64,000 bases of DNA from Adenophora triphylla var. japonica. Its lineage: Eukaryota > Streptophyta > Magnoliopsida > Asterales > Campanulaceae. This document shows, piece by piece, positions 51,843 through 62,473 of this stretch (the stretch's first letter is position 1; each line of letters opens with the position of its first letter). A program made the translations under genes and the position numbers. The stretch lies in assembly GCA_022495995.1 (NCBI GenBank), contig JAFEMH010005403.1, forward strand, positions 1 through 64,000, written 5' to 3'. The notes under the pieces are model-generated. The model did no database searches, was not told the origin of the DNA, and was given only the letters and a program-made list of their open reading frames with translations.

Positions 51843-54025
51843 ATGACCAACTCGAGAGGAGAACGGTGGGGACGTACAACTCCACACCCCGAAAATCCGC
51901 AAAATGCCGAACATTGGAATCAGATGTTGGAACAGATAAGACAAAATCAAGAGGCTCGGATCAGTCAATTATTGGAAAGTATCGTAACCCGTGGGCTAGC
52001 AATTGTTCACCACCCTAATGGAACCTTTACGGTTGATGCGAAGATTGGAGCTAATTACCCTCCCGGCATGCCAACTACCATCAAATGCCCCGTCCCCTTT
52101 CGTGTGGAACTACTAATGGGCCAAGCATCCCCAAGCCTATCACTCACCCGCCTCTCGACCTCATCGTATCGATCTTGGTCAACTTCCCCCGGCACCTCCC
52201 GGTTTTCACCTTTGGGTTTCAATCGGCTTGGAATGGGTCGCCCGCTACTCCAAAACCTCGCCCGGCCCGGCCATCAACTGCAATTGGTCGGTTCAAGACA
52301 TCTCGGCCCTTCTTTGCTCGATACTCCTCGACGTCCGATCTAGGTCAACCCGCCCCGGTGCCTCTCGTGTCTCACCACCAGGATTGAGTCCGTTGGCTTT
52401 CGCCCGCGGCTTGGAAGGGGCCGGGCTTACTACTTCACAACATCGGCTTGGTTCGGGTCATCGCCTTGGAAGGGGCCGCTTACTACTTCACCGCATCGGC
52501 TGGCTCGGGTCACCATCTCGTGAATGGGACAAGTTCGTTTCTCGGGTTCCATGGTTCGAGGGGGCCGCCTTGCTTCCTCCAATTCTCAAAGCACACCGGC
52601 CCCTATGATACCGCAAGATCACGTGGGCCACCGTGCTTTTATCACCACTTCATCGTGCTCTACCCCGCCCTCCGGTTGGGAAGTCCGACAAGGTCAAATG
52701 CTCCTCATCAAATTCTCCACCCGGCCGTTACGCAAGCTGCTCCCGCTCATCAAGTACAGTATACACATTTCCCTTGCAGTCATGTTCCTCGGTGCGGTCA
52801 AGACACATTCAATCCTACCGCTACGATGCCTCAAACCTCATGTTTTCGGCAGCCTTCTCGGATCCGCACTCACCGCTCCCCGGTATCCACCCATTACGAG
52901 CCATATATCTTCATCTTCGGCAACCGCCAGGCCTTATGAGGAAGATTACGGTCACGCTTTTAATGCTCGACTGTCATTCCTCCCACCGTAGTACTTCCTA
53001 CTGTGGTTTTGTTTGCTAATGCCAATCTTGTGGCGGGGTCATGCAATCCTAATGTTCCTATTGACTCGTCCAATGGATTATTGGTAGAACCAATTAAGAA
53101 GGTACAAGAAAAGCCTAGCAACGAGAGTATCGACGATCGCTCGACTCGGGCCATCTCACCATATCAATCTTGTGTATCTGACACGAATGAAGTTTACAAA
53201 AGGTCGAATCTCGACGATTACATTGATGATTACATCAAAAGGGTTCGTGCACGGGAAAAGACTACGAGTCTGAACATGTCTCGCCGCTATAAACCTTACC
53301 CTTCCAACACGGCTCCGACATCCGGTAAAGGAAAGAAGGCATTGTGTACAATTGACGGCCCCCAAAAGCAACCAAGAAATGGTGGTCCTTTAAGGCAACG
53401 AGAACGTTTTGATGATCTTGGGATGCCCATGGGCTTAATTTTCAAGGGTTTAGTAAGGGTAAGCCTTTTGGAGCCTCTCAAGGACTACCATCCAAGGAGC
53501 TCAAATGCACCTCTCGACATGAGTAAGCACTGCGCCTTCCATGATCATTATGGCCACACGACCGACAACTGCATAGTCTTGAAGAGAGCGGTTCAAAGGT
53601 TAATCGAAACGGGCAAGCTTGAGCGCCCCAATGGACCAAAACCGGCAAACCCTGTTCAGAATGGTGACCAAGTCAATGACCAAATCTCGAATCCCGAGGA
53701 TTTGGTTGTTCCCTTAAGCAAAGTTTTAAATAGCTTGCTAGAGCAGGGTCTCCTCGAACCCATGAGAAACTATCAGCCCAAGGATCCCAAAATCCTTTTT
53801 GACACCACTAAGCATTGTGCTTTCCACCAGTACCACGGTCATACGACCGACAACTGTACAGCTTTGAGAAAGGCGATTCAGGGATTAATTAAGAAGGGCA
53901 AACTCGAGCGCCTCAGTGATCTCAACCCCGCCAATGATCATTTCCCAAACAACGCGAATGTAAACATGATTGAATTTTATGATTCAAACTACGTGAATTC
54001 AACGTACTACGACAAGCCGAGATGA
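51843..54025 (+). pseudogene. Element B gag (first copy) with duplicated zinc motif
   Basis: Starts at ATG 51843 (MTNSRGERWGRTTPHPENPQ), the position equivalent to A's gag start; the early part has the HWNQMLEQIRQNQEARISQ and HPNGTFTVD features. Frameshifts follow near 52070 and later, and the capsid core is not readable. The C-terminal block (53003-54025, open for 340 codons) holds two zinc-finger-like motifs, CAFHDHYGHTTDNC (53531-53572) and CAFHQYHGHTTDNC (53816-53857). They are exactly 95 codons apart within a duplicated unit that also repeats a LLEP-x(3)-Y-P-K/R segment. Element A has one such motif. Confidence 0.85.
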
Positions 54026-55340
54026 TTTAGTCGCAACAAATGTTGAGAATGGATGGTTTGACCGCAACAAGCATGTGGCCATGGCAAAGCTGGATTTGGT
54101 GAAATGCTTTGAACTCTCGCCCTCCGATAAGTTCACGATCGACGCCAAGGTTAAATGGGATGATAATGATCGATGGCGATTTGGCGTAAAGCAATAAGGA
54201 TACAAGAAATCCGATGATTAGGAAGGAAGAGTTAGTCCTGGCTTTGGAAAACGCCCATAAGATTCATGAAGAACAGGTGACCACTGCTCATCAATGCTCT
54301 CCGCCGCCATGGAGTTCGGGTAACAGTTGAGGCGAATGGTTCCCTGGACATGGTCGAAGATGAGACTTCGAGAAAGCAGTGATTTCGGTCCCTTCATCCT
54401 ATAACTCTCCATCCCACGGCCAACACCTCCCTCCATCCACATATGATCCCTTGCCAAGGACAATTCCTCTTCAGCCCTTTCCGGCACCTCGGGCCATTAG
54501 GGCTCCATCGCCCTCGGCTCCTCGAACGAGTTGGGCTCCATCACACTGTTCCTCAATTTCGGCAATACACTGCCGGTTTATGCTCCGGCTTCACATAATC
54601 GGTTTGAGCTATGTGGCTATGTTACAAGCCTCTACACCCACTGAATGCGATCATGAGTTGCTAAAAGAAAATCCGGATGCCACAAGTTTTCCGTTGTCGT
54701 CTACCGGACTTAGTGAATTCACCCGTCGGTTTCACCGATCTGCGGCTGTGTTTCCCTCTGGCGATAAGAGTCTTGTTGCGAGTTCCAGTAACTCGAATGT
54801 TCCCGTTGATCCCCATGTGGCAATATTGATAGAGCAAGTGAAACAAATGCGGGAGAAGCTTGATCTTATGATAAGTACTAGCACTCCTTTGACCCAAGAT
54901 GTCGAACCGGGCAAAGAAATGATTACGTCGCGCAAAATTCAAGTGCCCGAAGTGAGAGAATCCGATAGGACAACTTTGCCCCCAGAGCACACTTGTCTAA
55001 TGCCGGTTCCAAGCTTGAGAAAGGCCCGAAGACACAATCGGCTAGTATCACCCCTTTCACTCAAAACAACCGGCGCATCGCTGAATCCTCCCAAACAGAG
55101 CCCAATACCCCTCAAGGTCCTCTCGGGTTCACTTCCTTCCATCAATATGCTCGATCGACAAAGTTCGTCCCCGTGACTTTTCCGACCCGTTTCTTTGGAC
55201 AACTTGTGCTCGCCCCATGCTCCATGGCCTCAAACTCCTCCACTCCCACCGGTATCATGGGCACGTAAGCGATCACTTTGCCTCGGTGCGGTAATGGAAT
55301 CGAAGTTAACGAGAAAGATGGAAAGCTCAAGCGTCTTGGC
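54026..55340 (+). pseudogene. Additional gag-derived sequence of element B
   Basis: 54026-54180 continues the gag C-terminus in a shifted frame (NGWFDRNKHVAMAKLDLVKC). 54379-55176 is open for 265 codons: a Pro/Ser-rich start, then SNSNVPVDPHVAILIEQVKQ, which parallels CNPNVPIDSSNGLLVEPIKK of the first gag (53035-53100). It looks like another diverged copy of the gag middle. No capsid core. Confidence 0.6.
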
Positions 55341-55877
55341 GAGTCAACAACAAAGAGTAGCTAGACTAGGGGCTACCCATCCTTTAATATTAAAAGCAGT
55401 CTTTTAGTCAACCTTCGTAGGTTCTAGTACTTTCTTCGTTCAATCAAGTCCTCCTTGGACATTGTAGTTAATCTTAAGTTTTCTATAAAAGAGTCTTTTT
55501 CTTTTCTCGCTAGACTTGAGACATTATTTGCACACCTACATTACATTTAATGAAATGGTTTTATTTTAAATGATCACTCGCATCGCTCAACAAATAATCT
55601 CTGGAAATGATTAAGATTTTAATTAATTGGTGCGAGAAAGTCAACTAATGCCCTCCATATACACTTTCCTCACCTCACAAAGGCCTCCATCAAGCCATAC
55701 ACTTTCCAAAACATATCCCCATCATCACCTTGATCAAGTCAACGAAGGCGGCAACATCGAGGGACAACAAAAGGTCACTCGGCATCGGGAGATCGACCCC
55801 ATATCGAAAAAACAGGGGCTTGCCTCCGCCCCCCATGCATCAAGAAAGTTCAAGTAGAAGCTTGCCTTCGTCCTCAA
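55341..55877 (+). other. Post-gag region of element B collinear with element A
   Basis: CTAGACTAGGGGCTACCCAT, then TCTTTTAGTCAACC and GTAGGTTCTAGTACTTT match A 13860-13960 (inverted). No coding sequence recognised. Confidence 0.7.
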
Positions 55878-56104
55878 GTGCTAAAAAAAAAACAAAAGCT
55901 TCAAAAAAAAAAAAGCTTAAAAAAAAAACAAAAGCTTCAAAAAAAAAAAACAAAAGCTTCAAAAAAAAAAAACAAAAGCTTCAAAAAAAACAAAAGCTTC
56001 AAAAAAAAAAACAAAAGCTTCAAAAAAAGAAAAAAAAAAGCTTCAAAAAAAAAAAAACAAAAGCTTCAAAAAAAAAAAAAACAACAACTTCAAAAAAAAA
56101 ATGA
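55878..56104 (+). repeat. A-rich tandem repeat with AAGCTT
   Basis: About 11 copies of CAAAAGCTTC separated by 8-14 A, period 18-24 bp. Encodes only Lys/Gln/Ser/Phe low-complexity frames (124 and 191 codons), not called as proteins. Confidence 0.93.
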
Positions 56105-57289
56105 GGCCAAGGACCTAGCACCGCCGATCAGAAGGTTTGACATATGGGCAAAATTAAAGCCCGAAAAACGGAAGTTGTCGACAACAAAGGGAGCAGTTAA
56201 AGCAACGGCAAAAACATATCATAAGCCCTTAAGCTGCATCCAAAATCTTTCTCCCCCGATGAAGGACGACGATCAAGAAGCAACGGAATCGCTCAAAATG
56301 ACTTGTCAAGAAATCACCTCAAGGCCCGCACCTTATCATCCAAACTTCCTATCCGAGCCTTTTCACCAAAAGTACCACAAACGTCCATACCCCTTTTCTA
56401 AAGCCAAACACAGTTCAGACCCGAACTACGGCGACCTGAGCTCCTCACAATGAGGGGAACGTAGGCAACCGAGAAATGGTCCGGTCATAGACACATTCAA
56501 ATCCCAGAAAATCCGGCCTCACCAATAGCCTCTCCTATACACGATCCCTCTTCACCATTCGCCAACTTCGACTCTTGGTATCAGTTGACTTTCTCCTCAT
56601 GATTAATCAAAATGTTTGTTCATATCGAGATTAGGGGTTGAATAACCCGAACATTAATAAAGGGTTTTAAGCAATCTTGTGATCATTTTGAATAAAACAT
56701 ATTTTCAGATGTCTCGACAAGTCTTCTTTTTCTACATTATAGGAAAAATAGAGCTAAACACTAATTTTACGTCGGCGGGGGCTTCCATACACTTTTACAA
56801 ACCTTTCTAAACTTATGCTCTCTCAAAAGAGTCAAACCCAAAGCGAGTTCTTTTGTGCCTTCGTCAAATGAGGCCATCAAATAATACAAATCGGGATTCA
56901 TCCCCACTTTTCGAAAAAAAATATATGCCCCTATGAGGTATACATTCCTAAAATTGTCTTGCTTTTACATTTTCTTCCGGTTGACTAATTGAATAAAGAA
57001 AATAATAAAGTAAATATGGAAGGATGGGTTGCCTCTTTTGCTACATGATAATTCAAGAACGTTGGTTCTTCACTCTGCTACAAGATGGGTTGGGTCTACA
57101 TTCGGTATCGGTCTACGGTGCCTACCGGGTTGAAGCCTCTCTAATTGTGTCGGATTCACGGTCATGAGACCGAGGCTTTGCCAAGTTACTTCTTCCAAAT
57201 CAAGACTTCGCAAATACATCTCTTCGGACCAAGGCTCCACCAAGCAAGATGAGATTTGATCGCCATGTTGGTCATGGGCTAGTCAAGTG
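56105..57289 (+). other. 3' noncoding region of element B, part 1
   Basis: Collinear with A 11500-12600 in inverse order: a box variant CCGAACTACGGCGACCTGAG ... AACGTAGGCAACC (56417-56471), TGATTAATCAAAATGTTTG, CTCGACAAGTCTTCTTTTTC, and GAGGCTTTGCCAAGTTACTTC (57170-57191). No gene. Confidence 0.7.
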
Positions 57290-59370
57290 CGGTTCTTTGA
57301 TGTCCGAGGACGAGGACGGAATTTTAACCAAGACCAGAAATTCATCATATTTCTATGGCTAATATTGGAACCTGAGTCCATAAAACTCCTTGTGCCAATC
57401 GGAATGAGGTTTCGATGTTCATCCTTGGAAGATGTCAGGAATTTTGGTTTGACGATTGCCCTCAACCCCGATGGAACTTTCACGGTAGAAGAGGAAAAGG
57501 ATCCCCATCCCTATCTTGGCCGGACAGACTACCACCACCTTCCTCACACTCTTCTCAACTTGCGAATCGGCCATCCTTTCGGCCTCGGTCGATATACATT
57601 CACGATTCGATGCAGGACGGTCGTTTGGGAAACAAATTGACTTGATCCGATTTGGGCGGTATGGTATGCCTCAGCGGTCGGGGTCGGCTCGGTATGTCAC
57701 GACGGTTTGGTATGCCTCGGCGGTTCGGTACGAATCGGTCGGGAGCTTCTCGGTTACATCGGTTTGAAATGCCTTGGCAAAGAACCCAGGTTCAAGATGT
57801 CCAATCCCGGCACCGCACAAGCCTCACAAGATTCCTTCATGACCGTCTCAACGGGACGGCAAACCCCAAATACGGACTCTTTGGACCCATGCGGCCCTAA
57901 CGTAACCGATCGGTTCACGGCTCCTCGGCGGGGGCAAAATCGGTACGGAATGTCTCCTCATGGTTGGGGATACCTCGGAATGCCACGGCGGTGGAATCCC
58001 ACCTCGGTTTAGAACCAATCTATCGGGGCCTTCGCGGCAATAGTTTGGAATGCTTCCACGATGCAGTCCGGGGCAACGGTCAGAAGCCCTTCCTCGGGAT
58101 GATGCTAGCTCGGCCGCTCCTCACGGCTTTCACAAATCCATTCCTCACTCGAGGCTTCGATGGGTTACCAAGCCTCCATCCCGGTTTCATCGGAATCACC
58201 GGGACCGCAGTACCCCTGGTCATGCACCTTGGCTATGCAATTCAACAATCGGGGACGGCGGCCCGCACTTAAGCCTACTTATGGGCCTCACTCCGGAAAT
58301 TCGAGTTACCCGGCTACATCAAGGCTGCCTTTGCCCTCTTTGCCGGTTGAAAATCAACAACAAGCCGCAAGGTTCTATCCCTTTGCCCGGGGTCCTACTC
58401 AAGCTCCCGGGGTGATTCGGGCCAAGGACGAGGATTTCACCTATGTCCCCAGATCGGCCGTTCCCTCCACTGTATGCCGCCGGTGGTAGCTCCTCTCTCT
58501 AGCTCGATCGCTGGTTTGAATGCCATGGTTCCACCACAAGACCCTCATTTGGCTTGATTCGTGGAACGACACAAGGAAATGAAAGCACGAATTCTTTGAA
58601 TTGGCTGCTAAGAAGTCTACGCTTTCCGGCCAACGAACCCGGACTCCTTTGTTCCCCACAAATTCGTGATGCCTAATTTGGATCTCTTTGATGGCCTTTG
58701 CATGCCCGAAAACCCATACGGACACGTATACCTTGGCAATGAAGGTCAAAGGGGCGCCAATCGGCGGTTGGTGACTATTTCGATCTCTCTTTGAAGTCCG
58801 GTGCTCTAAAATGGTTCTTTCGCTTAAAATCCGAGGCCGGGGCTACATGGGACCGAGACTACTAGCCAACTTGGAGTGGGAAGCAAATAGATTTGACTGC
58901 GAGACAACAATGCGGCGTCACGACGAGAACATCGGGGACTTTTACAAGCAAGATGGCAACTCCTCCTTTTGAAGAGGAACAACTAGACATCTTTCGGTCA
59001 CGCACGAAACCACATCGAGGGTCTCACTTAGCAATTTCCCTATCCGGATCTACGGGCAATGATCAATTCCGGGGCTAAATTTGAGAGGGCTTATAATCGG
59101 CGGCCACTTGTCGCACACCTTACGGATACCGGGTTTCTTCCACCTCCAACACGACTCTGAAAAAGGGCGGTATGAAGCGATCGAAAAGGGGACCCCAAGG
59201 ACCCAATACGATCAACAATCCATTCCCTAAAAAAAAGTAGTGTGAATATGATTGAAGCCACGAACAAGCCAAGTGCCACTATGGCTAACGGTTCCCATAT
59301 GGAAGACACTCTTCGAAGAGAGGATTCTAGTTTCATAGTCGGTATCAAAGATGGGTTTCTCCCTTCATGA
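57290..59370 (+). pseudogene. Second gag copy inside the 3' region of element B
   Basis: Diverged, multiply frameshifted gag matching that of element A, not B's first copy: ALNPDGTFTVEEEKDPHPYL (57454-57513), SPHGWGYLGMP (57952-57984), MQFNNRGRRPALKP (58236 on), FYPFARGPTQAPGVIRAKDE, PPQDPHLA, KFVMPNLDLFDG, DEEQLDIF-like EEEQLDIFRS, INSGAKFERAYN, and an NNPFPKK ... VNMIEATNK end. In A the flanking blocks (11380-11500 and 11510-11720) are adjacent, so this about 2.1-kb segment is extra in B. It arose by template switching or ectopic recombination (inference). Confidence 0.8.
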
Positions 59371-60299
59371 CAACTTCACCTTGAAGGCTCTCACGTTGAT
59401 CGATTGGCTCGGTACTTCATCGGTATGTCGGTCAAACCTTTAAGCTTGGACCTCTGTAGTGACGCTTTGTCAAACACAGGGCTTCATCAAATCATTCAAA
59501 GAAAGATTCCGTGGTTTTCGCCATGTCTTTTCCATGGAATGGGGCTTTATCAAGTCATACCTATCTTCAGAAGAAAGGCCTAGTCACCTCAACAACTATC
59601 TTGGAGTTTCGGCTTTAGAACTTGGCATATGGCAACTCCTGCATCATCAAAAGTTGAGAATTGGGAATCTCCTCATATCGGCATTTCGTCAAATCACAAC
59701 TAACCCAAGCGAAAGAGGGTTCATTCATGTCAACATTCTAGAGCACATCGGCGTCGGCTTCAAATGTCCGAGGCGAAAAGAAATTTCAATCGAGACCCGG
59801 GGTTCAAATCCAACTTCATCCCAAGATCAAAATTGACCTCATCAATAACATGCAATTTGGTCCGCGACCAAAGGATATCACCCCACCAGCTCAAAGTTTG
59901 TCCCAAGCAGTCAACAACACATACATCCCCTCTCATCACCATGCATCCCCACAAAAATCTCCCCAGGGCTCATGTAGCATGCACAAAACTTGAATCAATA
60001 GGAACAATCCTAAGTGATTGAAGATCTTAAATTCCCCGCCAAAAGCTTAGGCTAAGTGCATCTTCGAAAGCAAGTAAATGCATCATCTCGCAAACTTATG
60101 CAGTGATACTCTCACAATCATTTTTGGCTCTATGCATGCATCTGTCACCATAAATATCATATATGCATCTTCCTCTTCACTAACGAACGCAGGAATTCAA
60201 ACGTGAAATCAAATCCCCCTTTTCGGCAAGGATGATCTTCACCAAAGACGACCTCCAATGTCCACAAATGGATGAAAACAGCCCCAATGAAGACCACCT
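59371..60299 (+). other. 3' noncoding region of element B, part 2
   Basis: 59440-59620 matches A 11380-11500 inverted (GACGCTTTGTCAAACACAGGG, AAAGAAAGATTCC, GGCCTAGTCACCTCAACAAC); 59930-60170 matches A 10740-10960 (CATCCCCACAAAAATCTCCCC, ATGCATGCATCTGTCA). No gene. Confidence 0.7.
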
Positions 60300-60895
60300 C
60301 CAGTGTCTACCGTTCGGTCAGAGACGCCAAGTTCTCAAATACAATTCGGTCAGAGACGCCAAGTTCTCAAAATACAAATCGGTCAGAGACGCCAAGTTCT
60401 CAAATACAATTCGGTCAGAGACGCCAAGTTCTCAAAATACAAATCGGTCAGAGACGCCAAGTTCTCAAGTGCAAATCGGTCAGGGATGCCAAATTCTCGA
60501 ATACAAGTCGGTCAGAGACGCCAAATACAAATAGGTCAGGGACGCCAAGTTCTCAAAATGCAAATCGGTCAGGGATGCCAAGGTCTCAAAATGCAAATCG
60601 GTCGGAGACGCCAAGTTCTCCAATACAAATCAGTCAGGGACGCCAAACTCTCCCATGCCAATCGGTCGGAGACGCCAAGTTCTCCAATACAAATCGGTCA
60701 GGGACGCCAAACTCTCCAATACAAGTCGGTCAGGGACGCCAAGTTCTCAATTACAAATCGGTCAGGGATGCCAAGTTCTCAAATACAGTTCGGTCAGAGA
60801 CGCCAAGTTCTCAAAGGCAAGTGGGTCAGGGACGCCAAGTTCTCAAATACGGTCAGGACGAGAGACGCCAAGTTCTCAATCAGATACATCGAGAC
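60300..60895 (+). repeat. Tandem repeat of 32-34 bp, about 18 copies
   Basis: Unit TCGGTCAGAGACGCCAAGTT then CTCAAATACAAA, with GGGATGCC and GGAGACGCC variants. Frames up to 231 codons stay open through it in several registers, which shows the openness is a composition effect. Not present in element A. Confidence 0.95.
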
Positions 60896-61124
60896 TCTCA
60901 ACACTATCAACTACTACACAGCCCCCGCGACTTGCTCTCCTGCAGGTAAGCACAGCAAAGGTACGTTAGTCCCTCAACATATCTCAAATGTTGCATGATT
61001 ACCCTTAGCTTTAAGCTATCTCTATCTCCATGAAATAGCGGCGAAAGCTTTAGTTCCTTAAGGTGACGGCCTCCAAATTATCAAAAGGCCCGGGATCCTA
61101 GACCTATTCCTAAGCTGTCCGGTG

Positions 61125-61215
61125 GATTTCGAACTACGGCAGGCTTGATTCCCTCTTAAGGATACGTAGGTAGCCTATCATTAGGTCCGGCCGCTCGACC
61201 GGCACGGTCATCCTT
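61125..61215 (+). other. Conserved 3'-region box of element B, copy 1
   Basis: CGAACTACGGCAGGCTTGAT, then TTAAGGATACGTAGGTAGCC and TATCATTAGGTCCGGCC, CGACC, GGTCA. Further copies at about 62078-62150 and 62312-62395; inverted copies in A; diverged copies in D. Confidence 0.8.
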
Positions 61216-61311
61216 TCCTTCGGCGGCGGACGTAAAACCGATCCCTTCAAATAAAGTCCACTAGAGGACCATCTATCCTAAACCATCAAAGGAAATCATT
61301 TCAAATCAAGG

Positions 61312-61510
61312 TTCGAGGCACCTAAAACGCCATCATCGAGGTTCGAGGCACCTAAGACGCCATCATCAAGGTTCGAGGCACCTAAGACGCCATCATCAAG
61401 GTTTGAGGCACCTAAGACGCCATCATCAAGGTTCTAGGCACCTAAGACGCCATCAGAGTTCGAGGCACCTAAGACGCCATCATCAAGGTTTGAGGCACCT
61501 AAAATGCTAT
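61312..61510 (+). repeat. 30-bp tandem repeat, about 7 copies
   Basis: GGTTCGAGGCACCTAAGACG then CCATCATCAA, the reverse complement of the A family at 8626-9116. Confidence 0.95.
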
Positions 61511-61544
61511 CACACACAACACACGAGGAAAGCGATAAATCGCA

Positions 61545-62060
61545 ATCATAGGGTGACTTCCCAAAAATAGTCGAACCGTAGGGTGACTTCCCCAAAACAG
61601 TCAAAACCTTAGGGCGACTTCCCAAAAATAGTCAAATCTTAGGGTGACTTCCCAAAACAGTCAAAACCTTAGGGCGACTTCCCAAAAATAGTCAAATCTT
61701 AGGGTGACTTCCCCAAAACAGTCAAAACCTTAGGGTGACTTCCCAAAAACAGTCAGACCTTAGGGTGACTTCCCAAAAATAGTCGTAGGGCGACTTCCCA
61801 AAAATAGTCAAGTAATAGGGCGACTTCCCAAAATAGTCGAGATCATAGGGTGACTTCCCAAAAATAGTCGGAAACCATAGGGTGACTTCCCAAAAATAGT
61901 CAAACCGTAGGGCGACTTCCCAAAATAGTCAAAACCGTAGGGCGACTTCCCCAAAATGGTCAAGTAATAGGGCGACTTCCCAAAAATAGTCAGACCATAG
62001 GGTGACTTCCCAAAAATAGTCAAATCTTAGGATGACTTTCCTAAAACAGTAGGGTCGACG
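61545..62060 (+). repeat. 30-bp tandem repeat, about 17 copies
   Basis: AGGGTGACTTCCCAAAAATA then GTCAAACCTT, with AGGGCGACTT variants; the reverse complement of the three-copy family at 9405-9500 in A. Confidence 0.95.
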
Positions 62061-62077
62061 ACTAAAGATAGTCGAAA

Positions 62078-62473
62078 GACCCGAACTACGGCAGCTTGAT
62101 TCCTCTTAAGGATACGTAGGTAGCCTATCATTAGGTTCGGCCACCGGACCAAAATGGTCATTCCTATCCCAGCGGAGCGGATATACAACCCTAGCCATCG
62201 GACCGAAGAGGGTCATTTCTTATCCCAGCGAGTTTCTTTCGGCAATCGATAGAACTCGCTCGCCGGAGTTGACATCCTAAAAACGGTCACTCCGGGGTCG
62301 ACAACTAAAGATAGTCGAAAGACCCGAACTACGGCGGCTTGATTCTCACTAGGGATACGTAGGTAGCCTATCATTAGGTCCAGCCACTCGATCACTGATC
62401 ATCCCGCCAAATATGGAGCCTTACTCTTATCGACGACCCCGCTTCCTTCGAAAGCACCGTCGCCGAGGGCTCT
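62078..62473 (+). other. Two conserved boxes and pre-LTR purine tract of element B
   Basis: Boxes at about 62078-62150 and 62312-62395. The final 78 bp (TATGGAGCCTTACTCTTATC ... GTCGCCGAGGGCTCT) are nearly identical to A 8408-8490 inverted, and the GCCGAGGG part is the probable plus-strand primer. Confidence 0.75.

Noticed and set aside
55627..56453. Lys-rich open frames of 76-191 codons
   Set aside because: Low-complexity translation of an A-rich AAGCTT repeat.
60232..60998. Overlapping open frames of 100-231 codons
   Set aside because: Same 32-34-bp array read in several registers; no domain and no start context.
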